Notes under the pieces: model-generated
The model's database searches: none
The model's input: only the letters and a program-made list of their open reading frames with translations
What the model was told of the DNA's origin: nothing
Shown here: piece by piece, positions 8,103 through 15,443 of the stretch
Layout: each line of letters begins with the position of its first letter
Position numbering within the stretch: position 1 is the first letter of the stretch
Program-made: the position numbers and the translations under genes
Source: a bacterium
Lineage (GTDB): Bacteria > Planctomycetota > J058 > JAJDCP01
NCBI GenBank assembly: GCA_030428695.1
Contig: JAUIEM010000093.1
Coordinates: forward strand, 1-26,664
Length of the DNA: 26,664 nt
Direction: 5' to 3'

Positions 8103-8222
8103 CCGGATTCTGCACACGCTCGATCCAGAGCGCGCAGGCGTGGCTGCCTCCCCGCGCAGCGGCCCTCCTGCGCGATAGACGTATCTGCCTGCTGATTCAT
8201 AGCTTGTGGCTTTTTCTCGAAA

Positions 8223-8238
8223 TGGCACGGAACTTGTT
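8223..8238 (+). promoter_or_regulatory. sigma-54 (-24/-12) promoter
   Basis: TGGCACG (8223-8229), 4 bases, then TTGTT (8234-8238) matches the sigma-54 consensus TGGCACG-N4-TTGCA. The GG doublet and the -12 region are correctly separated; the usual GC at -13/-12 is GT here. It lies in an AT-rich patch within very GC-rich DNA. The predicted start is about 8249. A 16-base inverted repeat CGCTC-N6-GAGCG at 8117-8132 is a possible upstream activator site. A sigma-54 activator is encoded at 19680-21530. Confidence 0.7.
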
Positions 8239-8320
8239 TACAAATCTCCTGGACCGGCTGATCCAGGTTCCACGTCGACATCCACCCCGGCGGAGACGCC
8301 ACAACCGAGAGGACCACACC

Positions 8321-8374
8321 ATGAAGCGCAAGACCCGTATCACCGCAGGCGGTTACAGCTGGGACGGCACGTAG
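8321..8374 (+). CDS. 17-codon micropeptide MKRKTRITAGGYSWDGT
   Basis: ATG 8321 is preceded by GAGAGGA (8307-8313) at the ideal 7-base spacing, and TAG 8372-8374 ends the frame. The peptide has a basic N-terminus (MKRKTR), a Gly-Gly pair at 10-11 and a short tail YSWDGT with Tyr, Trp and Asp. It lies about 72 bases downstream of the predicted sigma-54 start and 15 bases before a very stable hairpin. The layout fits a small dedicated transcript. The Gly-Gly could be a cleavage point, but that is speculation; no protease or transporter for such a peptide is adjacent. It may instead be a leader peptide or a chance ORF inside a small RNA. I do not recognise a family. Confidence 0.45.
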   Translation: MKRKTRITAGGYSWDGT

Positions 8375-8389
8375 AGCCAAGACGTCCTG

Positions 8390-8434
8390 GGCGCCGCCCG
8401 TCTCCGAGCGTCAACGCTCGAGGCGGGCGGCGCC
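8390..8434 (+). terminator. long GC-rich hairpin ending the micropeptide locus
   Basis: The outer arms GGCGCCGCCCG (8390-8400) and CGGGCGGCGCC (8424-8434) are perfectly complementary over 11 bp. Inside, CGAGCG (8405-8410) and CGCTCG (8415-8420) form a second stem around TCAA. No T-run follows, so it is either an atypical terminator or a stable RNA element. The rest of the intergenic region to 8586 shows no further gene. Confidence 0.6.
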
Positions 8435-8586
8435 GTGCATCCGGCTCGTGGCGCCGCCGACGCCTGTGAAGCGGGGCGACGGCCTGCGGCCCGTCAGCAG
8501 GCAGCGCGGGAGGGCATCTTGTTCCCGTCGGCCAGGCGTCCTGTTCGTACGATGGAAGGACCACCGCGAAGCAGCTGAGGTTAGCG

Positions 8587-9765
8587 ATGACGAGCACGCG
8601 TGACCGATTCCTCGCAGATCCCGAGAACAAGACGCGGGCCCTGCACTACGGCCAGGGGCTCGAGCGCGACGGTGACCCGCGCGGGCGCCTGATGCAGCTG
8701 CAGGCCCACGGCGAGCACGACAAGGCCGAGGAGTGGCTGCACGCACACCTCGAGGTCTTCCTCGGCCCGAACACCGCCTGGTGCATCCCCGAGCGCGGCA
8801 GCGACGAGCGGACTCCGCTCGAGCTCGCGTGGCGGCATGGCTTCATCCGCGCCCTGTACCTGGGGCTGCAGCCCGAGGACTTCCGCGAGGGCCTGCAGGG
8901 CCCCGAGCTCCTGGCCGAGATCCTCGCCCACCCCTCGACGACGGGCCTTCGCGAGCTGGAGCTCGGCGATCTTCACGACAGCGCCATCGAGGAGCGCTGG
9001 CACTGCTACGACCGCGCGTTCGAGGCGCTCGAGAGGCGCGGGAGCCTGCCGACGCTGCGCAGCCTCCAGCTCGGCCTGCACCAGAGCCGGTTGCCGCGAC
9101 CGGCGCCGCGGCAGAAGGCCCCCGAGCCCGATCGAGAGCTGACGGACTTCGAGCGGAGCGTGGCGCGGCGAAACCGTGGCGACGATCCGCTGGCCGCGTT
9201 TCTCGGCATGAAGGACTGGACGGCGGCCCTCCAGCAGCCAGGGGGCGTCCGCGGCCTGCCGGGATCGGCCAGGCTGCTGAGCTTCGGCCGGTCTCTGGCC
9301 GGTGTCTGCCGCCACTATCCGGACCTGCGCAGGCTCGGCCTGCATCACTGCGTCGACGTGGCGGTCGATGGGCTCGACTGCCCCGCGCTGGAAGAGCTGA
9401 CGATCGGTTTCTCCTGGTCCGGCGTCGACACGATGGCGATCGAGGACATCCTCCGGGCCCGGCTGCCGGCGCTGCGGACCCTGCGCATCGACTTCGGCAC
9501 GGGCGAGCAGGACGTCTCCGCCGGGCTCCTCGCTCCCCTCTGGGCGGCGAGACGGAACCGGTTCCCGCGCCTCGCGGAGATCTCCCTCGACAACTTCGCG
9601 GACCTCGACCACCTGCTCCCCGCATTCAAGCCGCCACGCGGCTTCCGGGAGCGGATCGAGCGCCTGGTGGTCTCCGGCCCCGTCCCGGACGACCAGCGGT
9701 CGCTCGTGTCGTCGCTGTGCAGGAAGCATCCCTGGCTCGAGATCGTCGACACCGCGGCGAGGTAG
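8587..9765 (+). CDS. TIGR02996-type protein with LRR-like repeats
   Basis: The protein is 392 aa from ATG 8587, with GAGG 6 bases upstream. The first about 55 residues (RFLADPENKTRALHYGQGL, then ERDGDPRGRLMQLQAH) match the pattern of the TIGR02996 repeat-companion domain found in Myxococcota and Planctomycetota, in which F-L-x-x-P-x-D and G-D-P-R-G-x-x-x-x-L-Q are typical. Later segments have leucine-rich-repeat character: LRELELGDLHDSAI, LRSLQLGLHQS, LRRLGLHHCVDV, LEELTIGFSW, LRTLRIDFGTG and LAEISLDNFADL. There is no signal peptide or membrane segment, so it is probably cytosolic and acts in protein-protein binding. No enzymatic motif is visible. The biological role of the family is unclear. 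Confidence 0.75.
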   Translation: MTSTRDRFLADPENKTRALHYGQGLERDGDPRGRLMQLQAHGEHDKAEEWLHAHLEVFLGPNTAWCIPERGSDERTPLELAWRHGFIRALYLGLQPEDFREGLQGPELLAEILAHPSTTGLRELELGDLHDSAIEERWHCYDRAFEALERRGSLPTLRSLQLGLHQSRLPRPAPRQKAPEPDRELTDFERSVARRNRGDDPLAAFLGMKDWTAALQQPGGVRGLPGSARLLSFGRSLAGVCRHYPDLRRLGLHHCVDVAVDGLDCPALEELTIGFSWSGVDTMAIEDILRARLPALRTLRIDFGTGEQDVSAGLLAPLWAARRNRFPRLAEISLDNFADLDHLLPAFKPPRGFRERIERLVVSGPVPDDQRSLVSSLCRKHPWLEIVDTAAR

Positions 9766-9839
9766 ATCCGCGACCGTTCGGACCGCTCGCCACGGCGCCC
9801 TCGCACCCCTGACCCCCCATGCCAAGCCGGATTTCTCAC

Positions 9840-9870
9840 TTCCCAGGCGAAATCAGAACGGATATTCTGA
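9840..9870 (+). promoter_or_regulatory. efflux operon promoter with overlapping palindromic operator
   Basis: TTCCCA (9840-9845), a 17-bp spacer and TATTCT (9863-9868) form a plausible sigma-70-type promoter. A perfect 6-bp inverted repeat, TCAGAA (9853-9858) and TTCTGA (9865-9870) around CGGATA, covers the -10. This layout is typical of an operator for a TetR- or MarR-type repressor of a drug pump. No such regulator gene is present in the window. Confidence 0.55.
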
Positions 9871-9935
9871 CCGTGCCGCTCCGTGCCGATGCGCGGGAGC
9901 CGGAGAGAAGCCCCTCTGTGCCTGGGAGATCCGCG

Positions 9936-11261
9936 ATGCGTCGCCTCCTCATCCTCCTCACCATCCTGCCCCTCGGCTGCAGCAGCGAGCAGGCGGCCGC
10001 GCCGCCGCCGCAGGGCCCGCCGCGGGTGACGGTGGCGCAGCCGCTGAAGCGGGTCGTCGTCGAGTGGGACAGCTACACCGGTCGGCTCGATCCGGTCGAC
10101 TTCGTCGAGGTCCGCGCGCGGGTCGGCGGCTACCTGCTGGCCAACCACTTCGTCGAGGGCCAGGTGGTCGAGAAGGACAGCCTGCTGTGCGTGATCGACC
10201 CGCGGCCCTTCGAGGCCGAGGTGACGCGGGCACGAGCGGCGCTGGCCGAGGCGGAGTCGCGGCTCGCCCAGTCGCGCGCCCAGAAGACCCAGGCCTTCGC
10301 CCAGCGCGAGCAGGCCCAGGCCCAGCTGCACCTCGCCGAGGTCCAGCTCGCCCGGGCGGTCACCTTGTTCAAGACGCAGAAGGTCAGCCAGGACGAGGTC
10401 GACGTGCGCGAGAGCCAGGTGATCCAGGCCAGCGCCGACACGGTCGCCGCGCTCGCCGAGATCGAGGCTGCGACCGCCGCCATCGCCGCCGCCGAGGCCG
10501 CGGTCGGCACCGCAGGGGCGGTGTTGAAGGCGGCCGAGCTCGACCTGAGCTACACCGAGATCCGGGCGCCGATCACCGGCCTCGTCAGCCGGCGCTACAT
10601 CACCCAGGGCAACCTGGTCGACGGCGCCAACTCGGGCGGCACGCTGCTGACGACCATCGTCGTGCAGGACCCGGTCCACTGCTACTTCGACGCCAACGAG
10701 CGCGACCTCCTGAAGTACATACGGCTCGACGCCTCGGGCGAACGCACCAGCTCGCGGGCGGCGAAGAATCCGATCTATCTCGCGCTCGTCGACGAGGGGG
10801 GCTTCCCGCACAAGGGCCACATGGACTTCGTCGACAACAGGGTCGACCCGAACACCGGCACGATGCGCGGCCGGGCGATCTTCCCCAACCCCGACGGCCT
10901 GCTCGTGCCCGGCCTGTTCGCGCGCTTGCGCCTGCCGGGCAGCCAGCCCCACGAGGTCGTGCTGATCCCCGACGCCGCCCTCGCCACCGACATGGGCCGG
11001 CCGCTGGTGTGGGTGGTCGACGGGGAAGGGATCGTGCAGCCCCAGCCGGTGACCCTCGGGCCGCTGCGGCACGGCCTGCGCATCGTGCGCACGGGGCTCG
11101 ACGGCAGTGAGCGCATCGTGATCCGCGGGCTGCAGGTCGTTCGGCCTGGGGCCCCCGTCCAGGCCGAAGAGGGGACCATCGAGCTCGAGCTCGACCCCTC
11201 GCTGCCCGACACCTACGCCCCGCTGCCGCCCGAAGAGTGGCTGCGGCGCTCGAACGGATAG
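9936..11261 (+). CDS. RND efflux periplasmic adaptor lipoprotein (AcrA/MexA type)
   Basis: I choose ATG 9936 (441 aa), with GGGAGA 6-7 bases upstream and an immediate signal MRRLLILLTILPLGC. An upstream in-frame ATG at 9819 would translate through the promoter/operator. Lipidation at Cys15 is likely although the -3 residue is Pro. The adaptor hallmarks are in order: beta-barrel/lipoyl half VEVRARVGGYLLANHFVEGQVV; a long alpha-hairpin of Ala/Gln/Glu heptads; the second lipoyl half LSYTEIRAPITGLVSRRYITQGNLV; and the C-terminal VDNRVDPNTGTMRGRAIFPN with LLVPGLFARLR. These proteins link the inner-membrane pump to an outer-membrane channel. The pump gene follows after 9 bases. No TolC-like outer-membrane factor is visible, so it must be encoded elsewhere. 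Confidence 0.95.
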   Translation: MRRLLILLTILPLGCSSEQAAAPPPQGPPRVTVAQPLKRVVVEWDSYTGRLDPVDFVEVRARVGGYLLANHFVEGQVVEKDSLLCVIDPRPFEAEVTRARAALAEAESRLAQSRAQKTQAFAQREQAQAQLHLAEVQLARAVTLFKTQKVSQDEVDVRESQVIQASADTVAALAEIEAATAAIAAAEAAVGTAGAVLKAAELDLSYTEIRAPITGLVSRRYITQGNLVDGANSGGTLLTTIVVQDPVHCYFDANERDLLKYIRLDASGERTSSRAAKNPIYLALVDEGGFPHKGHMDFVDNRVDPNTGTMRGRAIFPNPDGLLVPGLFARLRLPGSQPHEVVLIPDAALATDMGRPLVWVVDGEGIVQPQPVTLGPLRHGLRIVRTGLDGSERIVIRGLQVVRPGAPVQAEEGTIELELDPSLPDTYAPLPPEEWLRRSNG

Positions 11262-11270
11262 GAGACGGCC

Positions 11271-14200
11271 GTGCAGCTCCCGCACTTCTTCATCGAGCGG
11301 CCGATTTTCGCCACGGTCCTGTCGACCCTGATCGTGCTGGTCGGCGTCGTCGCCTATCCCGCCCTGCCGGTCTCGCAGTACCCCGAGGTCGCGCCGCCGA
11401 CGGTCGTCGTCAGCGCGAGCTACCCCGGGGCCTCGCCAGAGGTGATCGCGGCGACCGTCGCGACGCCCCTCGAGCAGGAGATCAACGGCGTCGAGAACAT
11501 GCTCTACATGGAGTCGTCCTCGACCGCCGACGGGGCGATGCAGCTGACGATCACCTTCGAGCTCGGCACCGACCTCGACAACGCGCAGGTCCTGGTGCAG
11601 AACCGGGTCGCGGTCGCCGAGCCGCGCCTGCCCGAGGAGGTGCGGCGCATCGGCGTGTCGACTCGCAAGTCCTCGCCGGACCTGATGATGGTCGTCCACC
11701 TGACCAGCCCCGACGACAGCCGCGACCAGCTCTACATGAGCAACTACGCGATCCTGAACATCCGCGACCAGCTCTCGCGCATCGGCGGCATCGGCGACGT
11801 GCGCATCTTCGGCGGCAGCGAGTTCAGCATGCGGGTCTGGCTCGACCCGGACAAGCTCGCCAGCCTCGGCCTGACCGCGATCGACGTGGTCGACTCGCTG
11901 CGCTCGCAGAACGTGCAGGTCGCCGCCGGCGTGATCGGCCAGCCGCCCCTCGAGGGCCCCGCCGCCTTCCAGCTCAACGTCAGCACCCAGGGGCGGCTGC
12001 GCGAGGCGGAGGAGTTCGGGAACATCGTGATCAAGGTCGGCGTGCAGGGGCGTCTGGTCCGTCTGTCCGACGTCGCCCGCATCGAGCTCGGCGCGGCGGA
12101 CTACGCGATGCGGGGCTTCCTCGACGGGCGGAACGCGGTCGCGATGGTCCTCTTCCAGCGGCCGGGCTCGAACGCGGTCGCGACCGCCGCCGAGATCATC
12201 GCCCTGATGAAGGAGCTCGCGCCGAGCTTCCCCTCGGGCCTCGCCTACGAGATCGTCTACAACCCGACCGCCTTCGTCGAGGACTCGATCGAGGAGGTCT
12301 TCAGCACCCTGTTCATCGCGGGCCTGCTGGTCGTCCTGACCGTGTTCATCTTCCTGCAGGGCTGGCGTCCGACCATCGTGCCGGTCGCCGCGATCCCGGT
12401 CTCGCTGATCGGCACCTTCGCGGTGATGCTCGGGCTCGGCTTCAGCCTGAACAATCTCTCCCTGTTCGGGCTTGTGCTCGCGATCGGCATCGTCGTCGAC
12501 GACGCGATCGTCGTCGTCGAGAACGTCGAGCGCCTGATCGGCGAGGGGCTCGATCCCCGAGCCGCCGCCCACAAGGCGATGGACGAGGTCGCCTCGGCGC
12601 TGATCGCGACCACCCTGGTGCTGATCGCGGTGTTCGTGCCGACCGCCTTCATCGGCGGCATCAGCGGCCAGTTCTACCGCCAGTTCGCGATCACGATCTC
12701 GGTCTCGACCGCGATCTCGACGGTCGTCTCGCTGACCCTGAGCCCGGCGCTGTGCGCGCTGTTGCTCAAGCCTGGCGGGAAGCCGCCGACCGGCGTGCGC
12801 AAGTGGTTGTACCTGGTCACCGTGGGCTGGTTCTTCAAGCTGTTCAACAAGATCTTCGACTTCGGCTCGAAGGTCTACGCGGGCATCATCAAGCGCATCG
12901 TGCGCTTCGCGGTGGTCTTCCTGCTGCTCTACGGCGGGCTCCTGTACGCGACCTGGTACGGCTTCACGACCGTGCCGAGCGGCTTCATCCCGCCCCAGGA
13001 CCAGGGCTACCTGATCGTCGCCGCCCAGCTCCCCGACGGCGCGAGCCTCGCCCGCACCGAAGCGGTCGTCCAGCAGATCACCGAGACCGCGCTCGCGACC
13101 CCCGGAGTCACCCACGCGGTCGGCTTCGCCGGCTTCTCCGGGGCGACCTTCTCGGCCGCCTCGAACGCCGCGGCGGTCTTCGTCACGCTCGAGGATGCCC
13201 GCGAACGAGCGCAGAAGGGCCTCGACGCGAACGTCGTGCTCGGGGAGCTGCGGGGCCGGCTCGGGGCGATCCAGGACGCCTTCCTGTTCGCGCTGCCCCC
13301 GCCCCCGGTGCGCGGGCTCGGCACCGGCGGTGGCTTCAAGATGATGCTGCAGGACCGGAGCGGAAGCGGCGACTTCCCGGCCCTGGAGGGCGCGACCTGG
13401 CAGCTCGCCGGCGCCGCCAACCAGGTGCCGGGCCTGACCCAGGTGTTCTCGGCCTTCCGGGCCGGGACCCCGCGCCTGTACGCCGACATCGACCGCACGC
13501 GGGTGCGGATGCTCGACGTGCCGCTCGGGAACGTCTTCGACGCCCTGCAGGTCTTCCTCGGCTCCGTCTACGTCAACGACTTCAACTTCCTCGGCCGCAC
13601 CTACCGGGTCACCGCGCAGGCGGAGCCGACCTTCCGCGACGACCTCGACGACGTCGGGCGGCTGCGCACCCGCAGCGCCAGCGGCGCGATCGTGCCGCTG
13701 GGCTCGCTGGTCGAGGTGCAGCGCCGCGCGGCCCCCGACCGGGTCGTGCGCTACAACCTCTACCCCGCCTCGGACATCAACGGGGACACCACGCCGGACT
13801 TCAGCACAGGACAGGCGATCGAGGCGATGGAGAAGCTCGCCGCCGAGGTGCTGCCGCCCGGCTACAGCTACGAGTGGACCGGCCTCGCCTACCAGGAGAA
13901 GGCGGTCGGCGACACTGCCCTGTACGTCTTCCTGCTCAGCGTCCTGTTCGTGTTCCTCGCGCTCAGCGCCCAGTACGAGAGCTGGCTCCTGCCCCTCGCG
14001 GTGATCCTGATCGTGCCGGTGTGCCTGGTGTGCGCCCTGACGGGGGTGTGGCTGCGGGGCATGGACAACAACATCCTGGTGCAGATCGGCTTCGTGGTGC
14101 TGGTCGGCCTGGCCTGCAAGAACGCGATCCTGATCGTCGAGTTCGCGAAGTCCGAGGAGGAGCGCGGGAAGGACCGCTTCGCCGCGATCGTCGAGGCCTG

Positions 14201-14531
14201 CCGGCTGCGCCTGCGGCCGGTGCTGATGACCGCGATGTCCTTCGTGCTCGGCGTGATGCCGCTGCTGTTCGCGACCGGCGCCGGCTTCGAGATGCGCCGC
14301 GCGCTCGGCACCGCGGTCTTCAGCGGGATGCTCGGGGTGACGATCTTCGGGCTGTTCCTGACCCCGATCTTCTACGTGACGTTGCAGTGGTTTGCGCGGA
14401 AGAAGGTCGCGGCTGCGGCGGAAACGGAGGCAGCGGTCGCACAGGCGGAAGAGATGGTCGAAGACGACGCGGAGCAGCCGCCGGAGGCGGGCTCGCAGGG
14501 CACAGTTGCCGATCCTCCGCCCGCCGTGTAG
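11271..14531 (+). CDS. RND (HAE1-type) multidrug efflux pump, inner membrane
   Basis: The protein is 1086 aa from GTG 11271, with GGAGA at the end of the preceding gene. It begins MQLPHFFIERPIFATVLSTL, the classic first transmembrane helix of the AcrB/MexB family, and has the usual two repeats of transmembrane helices plus large periplasmic loops. Proton-relay residues are present: the Asp pair in IGIVVDDAIVVVENVE (D410, D411, corresponding to AcrB D407/D408) and Lys950 in GLACKNAILIVEF (AcrB K940). The G-F-I-P-P-Q-D-Q-G-Y segment (after TTVPS) is also conserved. Length is slightly above the usual 1040-1050 because of an Ala/Glu/Pro-rich C-terminal tail. It exports hydrophobic or amphipathic compounds using the proton gradient; the actual substrate cannot be read from sequence. 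Confidence 0.97.
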   Translation: MQLPHFFIERPIFATVLSTLIVLVGVVAYPALPVSQYPEVAPPTVVVSASYPGASPEVIAATVATPLEQEINGVENMLYMESSSTADGAMQLTITFELGTDLDNAQVLVQNRVAVAEPRLPEEVRRIGVSTRKSSPDLMMVVHLTSPDDSRDQLYMSNYAILNIRDQLSRIGGIGDVRIFGGSEFSMRVWLDPDKLASLGLTAIDVVDSLRSQNVQVAAGVIGQPPLEGPAAFQLNVSTQGRLREAEEFGNIVIKVGVQGRLVRLSDVARIELGAADYAMRGFLDGRNAVAMVLFQRPGSNAVATAAEIIALMKELAPSFPSGLAYEIVYNPTAFVEDSIEEVFSTLFIAGLLVVLTVFIFLQGWRPTIVPVAAIPVSLIGTFAVMLGLGFSLNNLSLFGLVLAIGIVVDDAIVVVENVERLIGEGLDPRAAAHKAMDEVASALIATTLVLIAVFVPTAFIGGISGQFYRQFAITISVSTAISTVVSLTLSPALCALLLKPGGKPPTGVRKWLYLVTVGWFFKLFNKIFDFGSKVYAGIIKRIVRFAVVFLLLYGGLLYATWYGFTTVPSGFIPPQDQGYLIVAAQLPDGASLARTEAVVQQITETALATPGVTHAVGFAGFSGATFSAASNAAAVFVTLEDARERAQKGLDANVVLGELRGRLGAIQDAFLFALPPPPVRGLGTGGGFKMMLQDRSGSGDFPALEGATWQLAGAANQVPGLTQVFSAFRAGTPRLYADIDRTRVRMLDVPLGNVFDALQVFLGSVYVNDFNFLGRTYRVTAQAEPTFRDDLDDVGRLRTRSASGAIVPLGSLVEVQRRAAPDRVVRYNLYPASDINGDTTPDFSTGQAIEAMEKLAAEVLPPGYSYEWTGLAYQEKAVGDTALYVFLLSVLFVFLALSAQYESWLLPLAVILIVPVCLVCALTGVWLRGMDNNILVQIGFVVLVGLACKNAILIVEFAKSEEERGKDRFAAIVEACRLRLRPVLMTAMSFVLGVMPLLFATGAGFEMRRALGTAVFSGMLGVTIFGLFLTPIFYVTLQWFARKKVAAAAETEAAVAQAEEMVEDDAEQPPEAGSQGTVADPPPAV

Positions 14532-14534
14532 GAT
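14506..14534 (+). promoter_or_regulatory. candidate sigma-70-type promoter inside the pump gene end
   Basis: TTGCCG (14506-14511), an exact 17-bp spacer and TAGGAT (14529-14534) lie 40 bases before ATG 14574. Each hexamer matches four of six consensus positions. It would give the zinc ribbon/LNS2 pair its own transcript. Confidence 0.4.
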
Positions 14535-14573
14535 ACTCCACCCGCCCCGGCCGGCCGCCGACAGGAGCTCCGC

Positions 14574-15443
14574 ATGGAGATCAGCTGCCCGCATTGCACG
14601 ACGCGTTTCAACACGTCGCTGCCGGAGAGTCCGACCTGGCTGCGATGCGGGAAGTGCGGCGGGCGCTTCATCTGGGATGAGAAGAACAAGCCGACCCGGA
14701 AGAAGACCTTCACCGGCCTGAGCACCCACAAGAAGACCACGCGCCTGACCCGGCTCGAGCCGCTCGGCGAGGAGTCCGAGCACGACGGGCCCCTGCCGAC
14801 CGTCGGCAAGGCCTTCCTCAACGTCGTCGAGGGAGGTCTGCGCCAGCGCGCCCTCCTGTTCGGCGGCGAGCAGGTCAGCTTCGGCAGCGGGCCGATCGGG
14901 CGCGACACCGACATGCCCCTCAAGGATGGCGAGCCCGCCCTCGGCACCTTCCGGCTGAGCAAGCGCAAGGTGATGGTCGAAGCGCAGGGAGAGGGCCTCG
15001 GCGTCGACGGGAAGGCCCTCGCGTCCGGGCAGGAGGTCAAGCTCCCGCAGCTCTTCACCCTCGTCGTCGGCGGCAAGGAGCTGCGCGGCTACATCGTCAA
15101 GAAGGGCAAGGAGGTCGAGGGCGTCGTGCTCAAGAACGAGGAGCGCGTGATCTGGTACCTGCTCGTCCTGAGCCGGGTCGGCTTCGGCCTGGTCGACGAG
15201 CGCTTCTCCTTCGACCCGACCTTCATCGACGACGTCCTCGGCCGGGTGCACTGGACCGACAAGGGCTGGTACCTGTCGCGGCGCAGCGACACGACGATCA
15301 GCATCGGCGACAAGAAGGTCGCCAAGGGCCGCGGCCGGCCGCTCCTGCCCGGCAACGAGGTCGGGGTCGGCGAGGACATCCGGCTGCAGTTCGACATCCT
15401 CGGACCCTTCGACCCCTTCGAGTCCTTCGAAGGCGACCTGTGA
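14574..15443 (+). CDS. MJ0042-type zinc ribbon protein with FHA-like segments
   Basis: The protein is 289 aa from ATG 14574, with AGGAG 6 bases upstream. Residues 5-28 form a zinc ribbon, CPHC...CGKC, in the MJ0042/zinc-ribbon pattern common at N-termini in Planctomycetota, Myxococcota and Proteobacteria. After a basic Lys/Thr-rich linker, two stretches resemble divergent FHA folds. One is about 100-165 (VSFGSGPIGRDTDMPLKDGE ending in VDGKALASGQEVKL). The other is about 220-282 (IDDVLGRVHWTDKGWYLSRR ending in LPGNEVGVGEDIRLQF). The key FHA Ser/His pair is not evident, so phosphothreonine binding is doubtful. There is no signal peptide. The stop overlaps the start of the LNS2 gene by 4 bases (GTGA), implying translational coupling. 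FHA similarity is inferred from pattern only. Confidence 0.7.
   Translation: MEISCPHCTTRFNTSLPESPTWLRCGKCGGRFIWDEKNKPTRKKTFTGLSTHKKTTRLTRLEPLGEESEHDGPLPTVGKAFLNVVEGGLRQRALLFGGEQVSFGSGPIGRDTDMPLKDGEPALGTFRLSKRKVMVEAQGEGLGVDGKALASGQEVKLPQLFTLVVGGKELRGYIVKKGKEVEGVVLKNEERVIWYLLVLSRVGFGLVDERFSFDPTFIDDVLGRVHWTDKGWYLSRRSDTTISIGDKKVAKGRGRPLLPGNEVGVGEDIRLQFDILGPFDPFESFEGDL

Noticed and set aside
8206..8469. 87-codon plus-strand frame across the sigma-54 promoter and hairpin
   Set aside because: It runs through promoter and hairpin elements, has no ribosome binding site and an Arg/Pro-rich composition. The 17-codon ORF in another frame has a much better start.
9819..9935. Longer N-terminus for the efflux adaptor from ATG 9819
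   Set aside because: It would place the lipoprotein signal internally and translate across the promoter and operator. ATG 9936 has the proper ribosome binding site.
9345..15251. 1968-codon minus-strand open frame across the efflux operon and zinc ribbon gene
   Set aside because: It is antisense to well-identified genes and made mostly of Asp/Arg/Ala/His-rich low-complexity sequence, as expected from the complement of GC-rich coding DNA.
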